In this document: piece after piece, positions 7,811 to 15,694 of the stretch | Layout: the number at the start of each line of letters is the position of its first letter | Numbering within the stretch: the first letter of the stretch is position 1 | Assembly: GCA_964354265.1 (NCBI GenBank) | Contig: CAYGYY010000025.1 | Location: 1 to 27,583 of the forward strand | Reading direction: 5' to 3' | Length of the DNA: 27,583 nt | Source: Fen731 sp964354265 | Lineage (GTDB): Bacteria; Actinomycetota; Humimicrobiia; Humimicrobiales; Humimicrobiaceae | Translations under genes and position numbers: made by a program | Notes under the pieces: model-generated | Told to the model about the DNA's origin: nothing | The model's input: the letters and a program-made list of their open reading frames with translations, nothing else | Databases searched by the model: none

Positions 7811-8509
7811 ATGATAAAAATACTCCTATTATCCCAGGACAACGAGCACGTCGGCAAAGTCAGGAACGTATGTGATGATTATGATTTTGTGCTCGAAACA
7901 TGCCCTATATTTGAACCACTGGATATTGACATTGAAAATTACAGGCTGATAATTGCTGATGTCTGTAACCTGGAAATCGAAGATAATGATTATTACCGTG
8001 ATGTTTTTTCAAAAATCAATACTGCTGGTTCTCCACGGTTGCTTATAATCAGCCATAGCCCTGGAGTCAATGCGCTAAAGGTACAGGATATTCCGTTCAA
8101 ATACGATGATATTATTTTTTCAGACAGGATAGAAGAAGAATTATATACAAGGATTGCTTTTTTAATGTCATTTGCTGTTTCGGCCCAATTGGAGAATTGT
8201 ATAGTCATCGGCAACCTTGTTTTAAATCTTGATAAGTATGAGCTGTCAATAAATGGTGTCCAAATCGAATTGACTTTCAAAGAATATGAACTATTAAAAT
8301 TATTTCTCGAAAATCCTGATAAAGTCTTTTCAAGAAATAAACTGCTTTCGATAGTATGGGGTTATGATTTTTATGGCGGTTCAAGGACAGTCGATGTCCA
8401 CATGCGGCGTTTGCGGTCAAAACTTGCTGCGCCATATATTGATATGCTGAAAACAGTTAGAAATGTCGGTTATATGTTTACCCCCGAGATTTCCCGCGAT
8501 GATTCCTGA
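7811..8509 (+). CDS. GlnR-like orphan OmpR-family regulator with an atypical receiver
   Basis: 232 residues. The C-terminal OmpR winged helix (about 130-228) contains LTFKEYELLKLFLENPDKVF, WGYDFYGGSRTVDVHMRRLR and KTVRNVGYMF. These are strikingly like actinobacterial GlnR (WGYDFFGGTRTVDVHVRRLR, TVRNVGY from memory). The N-terminal domain looks like a receiver but is degenerate: IIADV places an Asp at residue 50, yet the paired acidic residues after strand 1 (LLLSQDNE) and the KP motif are missing. GlnR of this type is an orphan regulator that works as a dimer without a partner kinase and controls nitrogen-assimilation genes. Its position just before glnA fits, and so does the 11-bp-phased repeat at 8559-8585. 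No histidine kinase is adjacent. The assignment as GlnR orthologue is inference. Confidence 0.82.
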   Translation: MIKILLLSQDNEHVGKVRNVCDDYDFVLETCPIFEPLDIDIENYRLIIADVCNLEIEDNDYYRDVFSKINTAGSPRLLIISHSPGVNALKVQDIPFKYDDIIFSDRIEEELYTRIAFLMSFAVSAQLENCIVIGNLVLNLDKYELSINGVQIELTFKEYELLKLFLENPDKVFSRNKLLSIVWGYDFYGGSRTVDVHMRRLRSKLAAPYIDMLKTVRNVGYMFTPEISRDDS

Positions 8510-8558
8510 ACCACCAGGCCATTTCTTGCCTTGTACCTCTTATTCACACCTAAATAAA

Positions 8559-8613
8559 TTAACATAGATTTAACATAGAAATAACTTAATTTTCTAAAAA
8601 ATATGTTATAAAT
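8559..8613 (+). promoter_or_regulatory. Candidate GlnR-type operator (three 11-bp-phased half-sites) and glnA promoter
   Basis: TTAAC at 8559-8563, TTAAC at 8570-8574 and ATAAC at 8581-8585, each separated by six bases (atagat, atagaa). The first ten bases, TTAACATAGA, are an exact direct repeat. GlnR boxes in actinobacteria are 5-bp elements ending in AC spaced by six bases, i.e. the same 11-bp phase. A -10-like TATAAA with extended TGT lies at 8607-8612. The half-sites therefore cover the -35 and upstream zone, as expected for an activator with a weak -35. This is the only structured element in the 206-base gap before glnA. Confidence 0.6.
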
Positions 8614-8715
8614 ACCACATATTTGTTTTAGCCGGTCTTAAGGATATGCTTTTTAGCGCTGGTTTTAAAAGGATAACTATTATTATAAATTATTATAAAT
8701 GAAAGGTTGGTAAAA

Positions 8716-10050
8716 ATGGTAAATAACGATGAAATGAAGGAATTTGTATTAAAAAAAGCAAGAGACAACAAAATAAAGTTCATCAGGTTGTGGTTTACTG
8801 ATGTTCAAGGTATGTTAAAAAGCTTTTCCATAACTGTTGAGGAACTGGAAGGAGCATTGTCTGAAGGAATGGGTTTTGATGGCTCTTCAATTGAAGGATT
8901 CTCAAGGATAGAGGAAAGTGATGTTATTGCTATGCCTGATCCGGGCACCTTCCAGATCCTGCCTTGGAGTCCTCAGGAAAACGGTGTTGCAAGAATGTTC
9001 TGTGATGTACTCGAACCTGAGGGGCAGCATTTTGAGGGTGATCCCAGATGGGTGCTCAAGAGGACTTTAAAGAAAGCTTCTGACCTTGGTTACACTTATT
9101 ATGTCGGACCGGAACTTGAATATTTTTATTTCAGGACAGACAGGAGTCCGGAAATACTGGACAAAGGTGGATACTTTGACCTGACAGTCAAGGATGTGGC
9201 AAGCGATTTAAGAAGAACGACAATATTGTATCTTGAGGCAATGGGAATAGGCGTAGAGTACTCTCACCACGAAGTTGCGCCTTCACAGCATGAGATAGAC
9301 CTGAGGTATACTGATGCACTTACAATGGCAGATAATGCAATGACTTACAGGATGATAGTGAAGGAAGTCGCCAATAAAAACGGCGTCTATGCTACATTCA
9401 TGCCCAAACCTATCTTCGGAGAAAATGGGAGCGGGATGCACACACACCAGTCACTGTTTAAAGGCGATAGGAATGTATTTTTTGATGCAAAAGACAAATA
9501 TCATCTTTCTGTTGAAGCAAAGTATTTCATTGCAGGATTATTAAAGCATTCCAGGGAGATATGCGCAATAACAAACCAGTGGGTCAATTCTTACAAAAGA
9601 CTTGTGCCCGGTTATGAGGCCCCTGTTTATATTTCATGGGCAAGGAGAAACAGGTCCACAATGATAAGGGTCCCGATGTACAAACCAGGAAAGGAAAAAG
9701 CCACAAGAATTGAACTAAGGTGTCCTGATCCTGCATGCAACCCATATCTTGCATTCAGCGTAATGCTGGCAGCTGGCCTGGAGGGAATAAAAAACAAATA
9801 TCCCCTCTCTGATCCTGTTGAAGAAAACATTTTTGAGTGGGATGTCAAAAAAAGAGAGGCTGCTGGAATAGAAACACTTCCAGATAACCTTTTTGAAGCC
9901 GTTAAATACATGGAAAAAAGCAGCCTGGTTAAAGAAACTCTCGGTGATCATGTGTTTGAGAAATTTATCGACAATAAACAGATCGAATGGGATAGATACA
10001 GGACATTTGTTACAAACTATGAAATCGACAACTATCTTTCCATACTGTAA
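8716..10050 (+). CDS. glnA: Glutamine synthetase, type I (alpha-like)
   Basis: Makes glutamine from glutamate, ammonia and ATP; a dodecameric cytoplasmic enzyme. Landmarks: WFTDVQG; MGFDGSSIEGF with SRIEESD (the Arg position tied to feedback inhibition in Bacillus-type enzymes); the glutamate-binding ELEYFYF; HHEVAPSQHE; the ATP-region KPIFGENGSGMHTHQSLF; and the NRSTMIRVP and ELRCPDPACNPYLA motifs. The region that carries the adenylylated Tyr in beta-type enzymes reads NIFEWDVKKREAAGIETLP. It has Phe at the Tyr position and a short alpha-type spacing, so adenylylation is unlikely. ATG 8716 was chosen because AAAGG at 8702-8706 is nine bases upstream; a TTG at 8707 in the same frame overlaps this spacing and is less likely. 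That gives 444 residues. Confidence 0.96.
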   Translation: MVNNDEMKEFVLKKARDNKIKFIRLWFTDVQGMLKSFSITVEELEGALSEGMGFDGSSIEGFSRIEESDVIAMPDPGTFQILPWSPQENGVARMFCDVLEPEGQHFEGDPRWVLKRTLKKASDLGYTYYVGPELEYFYFRTDRSPEILDKGGYFDLTVKDVASDLRRTTILYLEAMGIGVEYSHHEVAPSQHEIDLRYTDALTMADNAMTYRMIVKEVANKNGVYATFMPKPIFGENGSGMHTHQSLFKGDRNVFFDAKDKYHLSVEAKYFIAGLLKHSREICAITNQWVNSYKRLVPGYEAPVYISWARRNRSTMIRVPMYKPGKEKATRIELRCPDPACNPYLAFSVMLAAGLEGIKNKYPLSDPVEENIFEWDVKKREAAGIETLPDNLFEAVKYMEKSSLVKETLGDHVFEKFIDNKQIEWDRYRTFVTNYEIDNYLSIL

Positions 10051-10084
10051 TAATGTCCCAAAATGCTGGTTTTTTGTCAGCAGT

Positions 10085-10142
10085 AAAAGCCTGTAATCGT
10101 TAAAAGGATTTGCTCTCCTCTCTTGACAGGTTACAGGCTTTT
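10085..10142. terminator. Bidirectional terminator-like inverted repeat between glnA and lipA
   Basis: AAAAGCCTGTAA at 10085-10096 is perfectly complementary to TTACAGGCTTTT at 10131-10142. This 12-bp stem ends in a T-run on the plus strand and, by symmetry, a T-run on the minus strand. The loop is long (34 bases) and includes a pyrimidine-rich stretch. It lies between the convergent glnA and parB-lipA transcripts, the expected place for a shared terminator. 10143-10232 shows nothing else. Confidence 0.6.
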
Positions 10143-10232
10143 ATATTTCCGGGTTGAACCAAACATGCCATTATTCAATGAACTCCATAAGGAAGCACAG
10201 GGCTATACAAAAAGCACCTTCTGTATAACTTA

Positions 10233-11117
10233 TTAATTGCCTGAAGTTGCAGCGTGAAATGCAGTTGCAGCCTGGTATGAGGATCTTACAAATATTCCAG
10301 ATACAACAAATTTAAAATTGAAGCCATAAGCTATCTGTTCTATTTCCAGGAATTCCTCAGGGCTATAATATTTTTTCACCGGGAAGTTTTCTTTGCCGGG
10401 ACACAGGTATTGACCAATAGTGACAATATCGCATTGAACTTTATTAAGGTCTGAAAGCAGCTCTGCTATTTCTTCCTTTTTTTCCCCAAGTCCAAGCATG
10501 AAACCTGATTTTGTTATTATATCTGGTCTTTTATTTTTGGATATTTGCAAAAAATCAAGGGATCGCCGGTAGTCTGAATTTGCCCTTATTGTTTTATAAT
10601 TTCTTTTTACAGTTTCAATATTATGATTCAATACATCCGGTTTTTCATCCAGCAGCTTATTAAGGTTTTCTATATTTCCATTGAAATCAGGGGTCAGGCA
10701 TTCGATTGAAGTTTCTGGCATTAAATATTTTATTTGCCTTACCGTTTCTGCAAATTGTAAAGCTCCCCCGTCTTCAAGGTCATCCCTTGTCACTGAAGTC
10801 AGGACTGTGTAATTAAGCGACAGCTCTTTTACTGCCTGTGCGATATTAAAGGGCTCATTTTTGTCAGGAGCCTGCGGTTTTCCGGAAGACACGCTGCAAA
10901 AGGCGCAATTTCGTGTACATTTATCTCCAAGCAGCATAAATGTTGCAGTTTTTTTACTGAAGCATTCAAATATATTCGGACACTTTGCGCTCTGGCAAAC
11001 AGTGTGCAGGTTTAAATCAACAAGCAGGTTTTTTACTTTATGAATATTTTCGTTATTTAAAGATACTTTCTTCCTGAGCCACCCGGGTTTTTCCAGAACG
11101 AAATTACTTTTCTCCAA
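10233..11117 (-). CDS. lipA: Lipoyl synthase
   Basis: A radical-SAM enzyme that inserts two sulfurs into octanoyl-protein to make lipoyl cofactor. It is 294 residues. The auxiliary cluster cysteines are in CQSAKCPNIFEC (Cys41, Cys46, Cys52) and the radical-SAM cluster in CTRNCAFC (Cys67, Cys71, Cys74). KPGWLRKK near the N-terminus, TSVTRDDLEDGGA, HNIETV, SGFMLGLGE and the C-terminal RSSYQA are diagnostic. The likely start is TTG at 11115-11117. It overlaps the end of parB by 14 bases, so translation is probably coupled to ParB. No lipB, lplA or 2-oxoacid dehydrogenase gene is nearby, which makes its place at the end of the parAB operon unusual. Confidence 0.95.
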   Translation of the reverse strand: MEKSNFVLEKPGWLRKKVSLNNENIHKVKNLLVDLNLHTVCQSAKCPNIFECFSKKTATFMLLGDKCTRNCAFCSVSSGKPQAPDKNEPFNIAQAVKELSLNYTVLTSVTRDDLEDGGALQFAETVRQIKYLMPETSIECLTPDFNGNIENLNKLLDEKPDVLNHNIETVKRNYKTIRANSDYRRSLDFLQISKNKRPDIITKSGFMLGLGEKKEEIAELLSDLNKVQCDIVTIGQYLCPGKENFPVKKYYSPEEFLEIEQIAYGFNFKFVVSGIFVRSSYQAATAFHAATSGN

Positions 11118-11994
11118 TTAATTTACGCACTATCCTTTCAAAATCCTTAACAGAGCCGAATAGTATCTCTATCTTTCCTTTTCTTTTGCCTATTTTAATA
11201 GATACAGGAGTTTCCAGGAAATCTGATACTGTTTTTTCAACTTCAGGGAGTTTTTCAAATTGCAAAAATTTTAACGACTTGCCTTCCACCTGAGGCGGTA
11301 ATGATTTCTTCTGATATCTTTTTACCAGCTTTTCTGTAGACCTTACACTCATGTCTTCCCCGATGATTTTCTGTGAAATTTCAAGCTGGTCCTCCCTGTT
11401 CTCAAGACTTAACAGGGCTCTGGCATGGCCGGCGCTTATTTTTTCTTCATCTACAAATTTCTGTATTTCCACAGGTAATAAAAGAAGCCGTAAAGAATTA
11501 GTTATTGAAACCCTGCTTTTACCTATTCTTTTAGACATTTCTTCATGTGTTAGCTTGAACTCATCGATTAACTGTTTGTAGGTCAGAGAAAGCTCTATGG
11601 GGGTTAGGTCGGCTCTCTGGATATTCTCTATTAATGCCATCTCTAGGGATGAAAGATCATCGATATTATGATTTATTATACACGGTATGGTGCTCAAACC
11701 AAGCGCCTTTGCGGCCTTAAACCTTCTTTCTCCTGAAATTATCTCGTACATGCCTCCCCTGTCGAGATTTCTTACGATTATTGGCTGGATAATCCCGAAT
11801 GTCTTAATAGATTCTGCAAGTTCGTTTAGAGATTCTTCCTGAAAATTGTGTCTCGGCTGATTTTTATTCGGGACTATTTTTATAACAGGGATCTCTATTA
11901 TGCTGTTTTCAAATGTCTCTTCCCCTGTTTTTGTTGTAACTCCCGGAATTAAAGCACTTAATCCTCTTCCTAATCCTCCCCTACTCTGGGCCAT
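11104..11994 (-). CDS. parB: Chromosome-partitioning protein ParB (CTPase, parS binding)
   Basis: Loads onto parS, spreads as a CTP-dependent clamp and works with ParA in origin segregation. It is 296 residues. The N-terminal box RGGLGRGLSALIPG (about 5-18) is the ParA-contact region. NKNQPRHNF and the GERRF motif (ISGERRFKAAKALG) form the CTP/ParB-N domain. The HTH follows (LTHEEMSKRIGKSRVSITNSLRLL), with KISAGHARALLSL after it. The C-terminal dimerisation domain is near 245-296. Its ATG overlaps the end of parA by 14 bases, with GGAGG inside parA. Both parS sites it should bind are within 6 kb, in this same gene block. Confidence 0.97.
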   Translation of the reverse strand: MAQSRGGLGRGLSALIPGVTTKTGEETFENSIIEIPVIKIVPNKNQPRHNFQEESLNELAESIKTFGIIQPIIVRNLDRGGMYEIISGERRFKAAKALGLSTIPCIINHNIDDLSSLEMALIENIQRADLTPIELSLTYKQLIDEFKLTHEEMSKRIGKSRVSITNSLRLLLLPVEIQKFVDEEKISAGHARALLSLENREDQLEISQKIIGEDMSVRSTEKLVKRYQKKSLPPQVEGKSLKFLQFEKLPEVEKTVSDFLETPVSIKIGKRKGKIEILFGSVKDFERIVRKLIGEK

Positions 11995-12997
11995 TTGAAA
12001 TCACTTCCTCCGTCAAGCTTTTATATGCCTGTGCCCCCTTGCAATCCGGGTCATATATGATTATAGGCTTTCCGTAACTGGGGGCTTCACTTAGCCTTAC
12101 ATTTCTTGGAATTATAGTAGAATAAACTTTGTCTGGAAAATAAGCCCTTACTTCTTCTATTACCTGTTCGGACAGCCTGGTTCTCTGATCAAACATGGTC
12201 ATTACAACCCCGGTAATTTTTAAATGCTCATTTAGATTTTCCTTTATCAGGTTAATGGTGTTTATCAGCTGCCCCAGGCCTTCAAGGGCATAATACTCGC
12301 ACTGTATGGGTATCATAACTTCGCTGGCGCTTGTCAGCGCATTAATTGTCAGCAAACCAAGCGCAGGGGGGCAATCGATTATTATAAAATCAAATTCATC
12401 TTTTATCTGGTCTATTGCGGTCTTTAATTTATATTCTCTTTTCATTGCAGACACAAGCTCGACTTCTGCTCCGGCAAGCTGGATAGATGAAGGTATTATA
12501 AAAAGATTTTTATATTGTGTTTTAAGAATGGCTTTTTTTGGGATTTCATTATTTATAATGACTTCATAGACACTTGTTTCAATCTCATCTTTGTTTATGC
12601 CAAGACCGCTTGTTGAGTTGCTCTGTGGATCAAAATCGATTATAAGTGTCTTAAAACCAAGGTCGCCCAGATATCCTGACATATTGACCGCAGTTGTGCT
12701 CTTCCCTACTCCACCCTTCTGGTTCGCAATGGCAATTATTCTTCCCAGGTATTTTTTACCTTCCTCTGCAAGACTATCATATAGTGTAAAATTACTCATA
12801 GTATTTATATCGTTACACTTTAATCCCTGTTCACTTTTTAAATCTTCTTCTGAGTTTACTGTTTCAAACTTATCTGGCGTTTCTCTTTTATTTAAAATGT
12901 CTTCTGTTTCTTTTGTAATGGTTTCTCCTGGTTCAAAAGTAAATGTATTTACTGTTTTTTCTTTATTTTTACGTCTGAATAGTCTTTTAAAACACAT
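11981..12997 (-). CDS. parA: Chromosome-partitioning ATPase ParA/Soj with long N-terminal extension
   Basis: A deviant Walker-A ATPase that moves origins along nucleoid gradients with ParB. NQKGGVGKST (about 92-101) is the P-loop, DFDPQSNSTSGLG carries the Walker A' region, and IIIDCPPALGLLT is Walker B. The core is normal, but about 85 residues precede it. They are charged and low in complexity (KRLFRRKNKEK at the start, then an acidic/Lys/Thr-rich tract), so the protein is 338 residues instead of about 255. The first ATG (12997) has no SD. An internal ATG before SNFTLY (residue 67) would give a near-standard protein, but it also lacks a good SD. A 7-bp hairpin sits just upstream of the first ATG. 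Confidence 0.95.
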   Translation of the reverse strand: MCFKRLFRRKNKEKTVNTFTFEPGETITKETEDILNKRETPDKFETVNSEEDLKSEQGLKCNDINTMSNFTLYDSLAEEGKKYLGRIIAIANQKGGVGKSTTAVNMSGYLGDLGFKTLIIDFDPQSNSTSGLGINKDEIETSVYEVIINNEIPKKAILKTQYKNLFIIPSSIQLAGAEVELVSAMKREYKLKTAIDQIKDEFDFIIIDCPPALGLLTINALTSASEVMIPIQCEYYALEGLGQLINTINLIKENLNEHLKITGVVMTMFDQRTRLSEQVIEEVRAYFPDKVYSTIIPRNVRLSEAPSYGKPIIIYDPDCKGAQAYKSLTEEVISNGPE

Positions 12998-13005
12998 TTA
13001 TATTT

Positions 13006-13027
13006 ATACTTTTATGTATTAAAGTAT
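13006..13027. repeat. Inverted repeat immediately upstream of parA
   Basis: ATACTTT at 13006-13012 and AAAGTAT at 13021-13027, with an eight-base loop, ending nine bases before the parA ATG at 12997 on the minus strand. It could be an operator or a hairpin over the translation start. No T-run follows, so a terminator is unlikely. Confidence 0.4.
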
Positions 13028-13039
13028 TTGCACAATAAC

Positions 13040-13789
13040 TTAAAGGTCTTTTTGTCCAATTAAGGGTTCTTTTAACATTCTAACATATTTCCTCGGATAT
13101 TTATATAAAGTAGCTGATACTTTTTTTAATACCAGCACAACCCTGAATTCATCCAGCAAGGGTACCTTTATTTCGTATATGTTTTCTATCTCTCCGCCCA
13201 GCATTTTTATTTTATTTTCAGATTTTTTTAATTCATCAAATACTTTTTTGCTTTTATAAAGTATTGCTTTACCTCCGACTTTACAAAACGGAAGCACAAG
13301 CTCAGATAAGAGCAGCATGTCGGCTACTGCCCTTGCTGTAACAACGTCAAACTTTTCTCTGTAATCATTAGAATGGGAAAGTTCTTCTGCCCGGCCATAC
13401 ATTACATTCACATTTTCCAAATTGAGCGCTTCTACGGTCTCTGTTAAAAAATCCATATTTTTTTTCTTCGCATCCATTAAATTCACTGTAGCGCTCTTTA
13501 AAAAGATTGCTATTAACAATCCTGGTAGCCCGCCGCCTGTGCCAACATCAAGGATGCTGGTCCTTTGCCCATGACTTCCGGAATAGTCAAAAAAATACTG
13601 GTATCCAGCAAGGCAGTCAAAAAAATGTCTTTTCAGGATATCTTCTCTATTTTTCGTACCGGTGACATTAGTTTTTTTGTTATGTTCAGTAAGAAGATCC
13701 AGGAAAAACAGCATCTTATTAATATCCTGGCAAAGCGGTTCAATGTTAAGGCTTAATAGGGCTTTTATAATTATTTCTTCAGATATCAT
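13040..13789 (-). CDS. rsmG: 16S rRNA (guanine527-N7)-methyltransferase
   Basis: Methylates G527 in the 530 loop of 16S rRNA using SAM. It is 249 residues. The SAM motif LDVGTGGGLPGLLIAIF is near residues 75-92, preceded by NREDILKRHFFDCL. Further Rossmann-methyltransferase motifs are NVNVMYGRAEE and VVTARAVADMLLLSELVLPF. The C-terminus has a basic extension (YPRKYVRMLKEPLIGQK), which is typical. Its ATG overlaps the stop of mnmG copy 1 in an ATGA junction (4 bases), so translation is coupled. The gene order mnmG-rsmG-parA-parB is conserved in many bacteria. Confidence 0.96.
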   Translation of the reverse strand: MISEEIIIKALLSLNIEPLCQDINKMLFFLDLLTEHNKKTNVTGTKNREDILKRHFFDCLAGYQYFFDYSGSHGQRTSILDVGTGGGLPGLLIAIFLKSATVNLMDAKKKNMDFLTETVEALNLENVNVMYGRAEELSHSNDYREKFDVVTARAVADMLLLSELVLPFCKVGGKAILYKSKKVFDELKKSENKIKMLGGEIENIYEIKVPLLDEFRVVLVLKKVSATLYKYPRKYVRMLKEPLIGQKDL

Positions 13790-15654
13790 TTTTGCCTTAA
13801 ATATATCATTAGTATTGAGATGTCTGACGGAGAGACACCCGCTATTCTTGATGCCTGACCAAGCGTTTCGGGTAAAACTACTGATAGCTTTTCCTGGGCC
13901 TCAAATGTCAAGCCCTTTATTTTAAAGTAATCCACTCCATCTTTAATTTTAAACTGCTCAAGGTTACTAAACTTTTTTATCCCAAGAAGTTCCCTGTCTA
14001 TGTAGCCTTTATATTTTATGTTGACCTCTGCCTGGTCCTGTATATTTTTACTGAAATCTTTAATCAAACCACGATCTTCGGTGTAACGTAATATATCCTT
14101 TATTTTTACTTCTGGTCTTTTAAGCAATTTGTATAAACTTAAAGGTTTCTCAACAGGAGATGTGCCGGCAGATATTAAAAAGTTATTTAATTGTAAATCA
14201 GGACATATTACAGTGTCATGAATGGTTTTTAACAGTCTCTCAATATTTTCCTGTTTCACTTTAACTTTAAAATATTGTTCGTCAGTTATAAGGCCTATCT
14301 TATTCCCAATTTTGGAAAGCCTTAAATCAGCATTATCCGGACGTAAAAATAACCTGTGTTCCGACCTTGAAGTATACATTCTGTATGGTTCATATAGTTC
14401 TTTAGTAATGAGATCATCTATCAGGACCCCAATATAACTGTTATTTCTTTGCAGAACAAGGGGCTGCTTTCCCAGTAATTTTAGGGCTGCGTTTGCCCCC
14501 GCAACAAATCCCTGGGCTGCCGCTTCTTCATAGCCGGAGGTGCCATTGATTTGCCCGGCAAAGTAAAGGTTTTCTATGGTTTTAACTTCCAGCGTATGTT
14601 TTAGCTGGTTTGGGAGCAGGTAATCGTATTCAACAGCATATCCAGGCCTTACAATCCTTGCGTTTTCGAGTCCGGCAACAGTGTTTATTATCATTTGCTG
14701 GATTTTTGCCGGCATACTCGTTGTCAGGCCTTGCAGATACGCTTCATTTGATGATTTGCCCTCGGGTTCAATAAAAACAGGGTGCCTCTTTTTTTCTTCA
14801 TAATTTATAACTTTCCTGTCAATAGAAGGGCAGTGCCTTGGACCATGGGTATTTACCATTCCTGATCTGATCGGGGAAAAATTAATATTTTTCTTTATTA
14901 ATCTATGAGTATTTTCATTTGTATAAGTAAGATAGCTTGGTATATTTTCATAAACCTTTTCTTTATTCCAAAAGGAAAAACTTGTCGGCAGGTCTTCGCC
15001 TGGCTGAATCAGTGTTTTTGAAAAATCTATTGTCCTTTTATCGATTCTTGGTGGCGTTGCAGTTTGAAACCTATCCATTATAAGCCCAATGTCTTTAAGG
15101 CTTTCCGTGAGATGCGCTGCCGGGTACTCCCCCATTCTTCCAGCATTATAATCTTTTTTTCCTATTATTATTCTTCCCCTTAAAAAAGTGCCTGTCGCAA
15201 CAATAATTGCATTTGAATAAAAAAGAATCCCACTTTCAAGCTCAACACCGTTTATCCTGTCCTTTTTGACTATTATCCTGCCAACTGTACCCTGCCTTAA
15301 ACTAAGGTTTTTAGAATTTTCGACAACTTTTTTCATCTCTATTTCATAAAGTTTCTTATCTATTTGAGCCCTTAAAGCTTGAACAGCAGGCCCCTTGCTC
15401 CTGTTCAGCATCCTTATCTGTATCGCTGTAATATCAGCAATTTTTGCCATCTGTCCCCCAAGTGCGTCCAGGTCCAGTACAAGTTGTGTCTTGCCTACTC
15501 CACCAATTGCAGGGTTACAAGGCATCAACGCCACTTTATCCAGGTTTATTGTCAACAAGAGTGTTTTTAAACCCAATCGTGCGCTCGCAAGACCTGCTTC
15601 ACAGCCCGCATGTCCTGCGCCAATTACTATTACATCAAACCTATCATTACCCAT
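13786..15654 (-). CDS. mnmG: tRNA uridine-34 carboxymethylaminomethyl-modifying enzyme MnmG, copy 1
   Basis: An FAD enzyme that, with MnmE, adds (carboxymethyl)aminomethyl to U34 of tRNAs. It is 622 residues, normal length. It shows the FAD fingerprint IGAGHAGCEAGLAS (11-24), the catalytic PCNPAIGG with Cys46, DALGGQMA, SKGPAVQALRAQ, and the second catalytic Cys275 in GPRHCPSID. EPEG, GYEEAAAQGFVAGANAA, PYRMYTSRSEHRL and the C-terminal LPETLGQASRIAGVSPSDIS follow. AGGAG lies 13 bases upstream of the ATG. It differs from the usual pattern at GGVGKTQLVLDLDALGG and lacks the usual Pro before DGVDY. It lies directly downstream of a second, divergent MnmG (15695-17530). A parS site inside that gene's 3' end sits about 45 bases before this start. 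Confidence 0.95.
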   Translation of the reverse strand: MGNDRFDVIVIGAGHAGCEAGLASARLGLKTLLLTINLDKVALMPCNPAIGGVGKTQLVLDLDALGGQMAKIADITAIQIRMLNRSKGPAVQALRAQIDKKLYEIEMKKVVENSKNLSLRQGTVGRIIVKKDRINGVELESGILFYSNAIIVATGTFLRGRIIIGKKDYNAGRMGEYPAAHLTESLKDIGLIMDRFQTATPPRIDKRTIDFSKTLIQPGEDLPTSFSFWNKEKVYENIPSYLTYTNENTHRLIKKNINFSPIRSGMVNTHGPRHCPSIDRKVINYEEKKRHPVFIEPEGKSSNEAYLQGLTTSMPAKIQQMIINTVAGLENARIVRPGYAVEYDYLLPNQLKHTLEVKTIENLYFAGQINGTSGYEEAAAQGFVAGANAALKLLGKQPLVLQRNNSYIGVLIDDLITKELYEPYRMYTSRSEHRLFLRPDNADLRLSKIGNKIGLITDEQYFKVKVKQENIERLLKTIHDTVICPDLQLNNFLISAGTSPVEKPLSLYKLLKRPEVKIKDILRYTEDRGLIKDFSKNIQDQAEVNIKYKGYIDRELLGIKKFSNLEQFKIKDGVDYFKIKGLTFEAQEKLSVVLPETLGQASRIAGVSPSDISILMIYLRQK

Positions 15655-15694
15655 TGACTTGTTTTAACTCCTGCAAAAATCTGATTAATAAGTT

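Noticed and set aside
8640..8701. Direct repeat attataaattattataaat before glnA
   Set aside because: Simple AT repetition; no link to a known regulatory motif and easily arises by chance.
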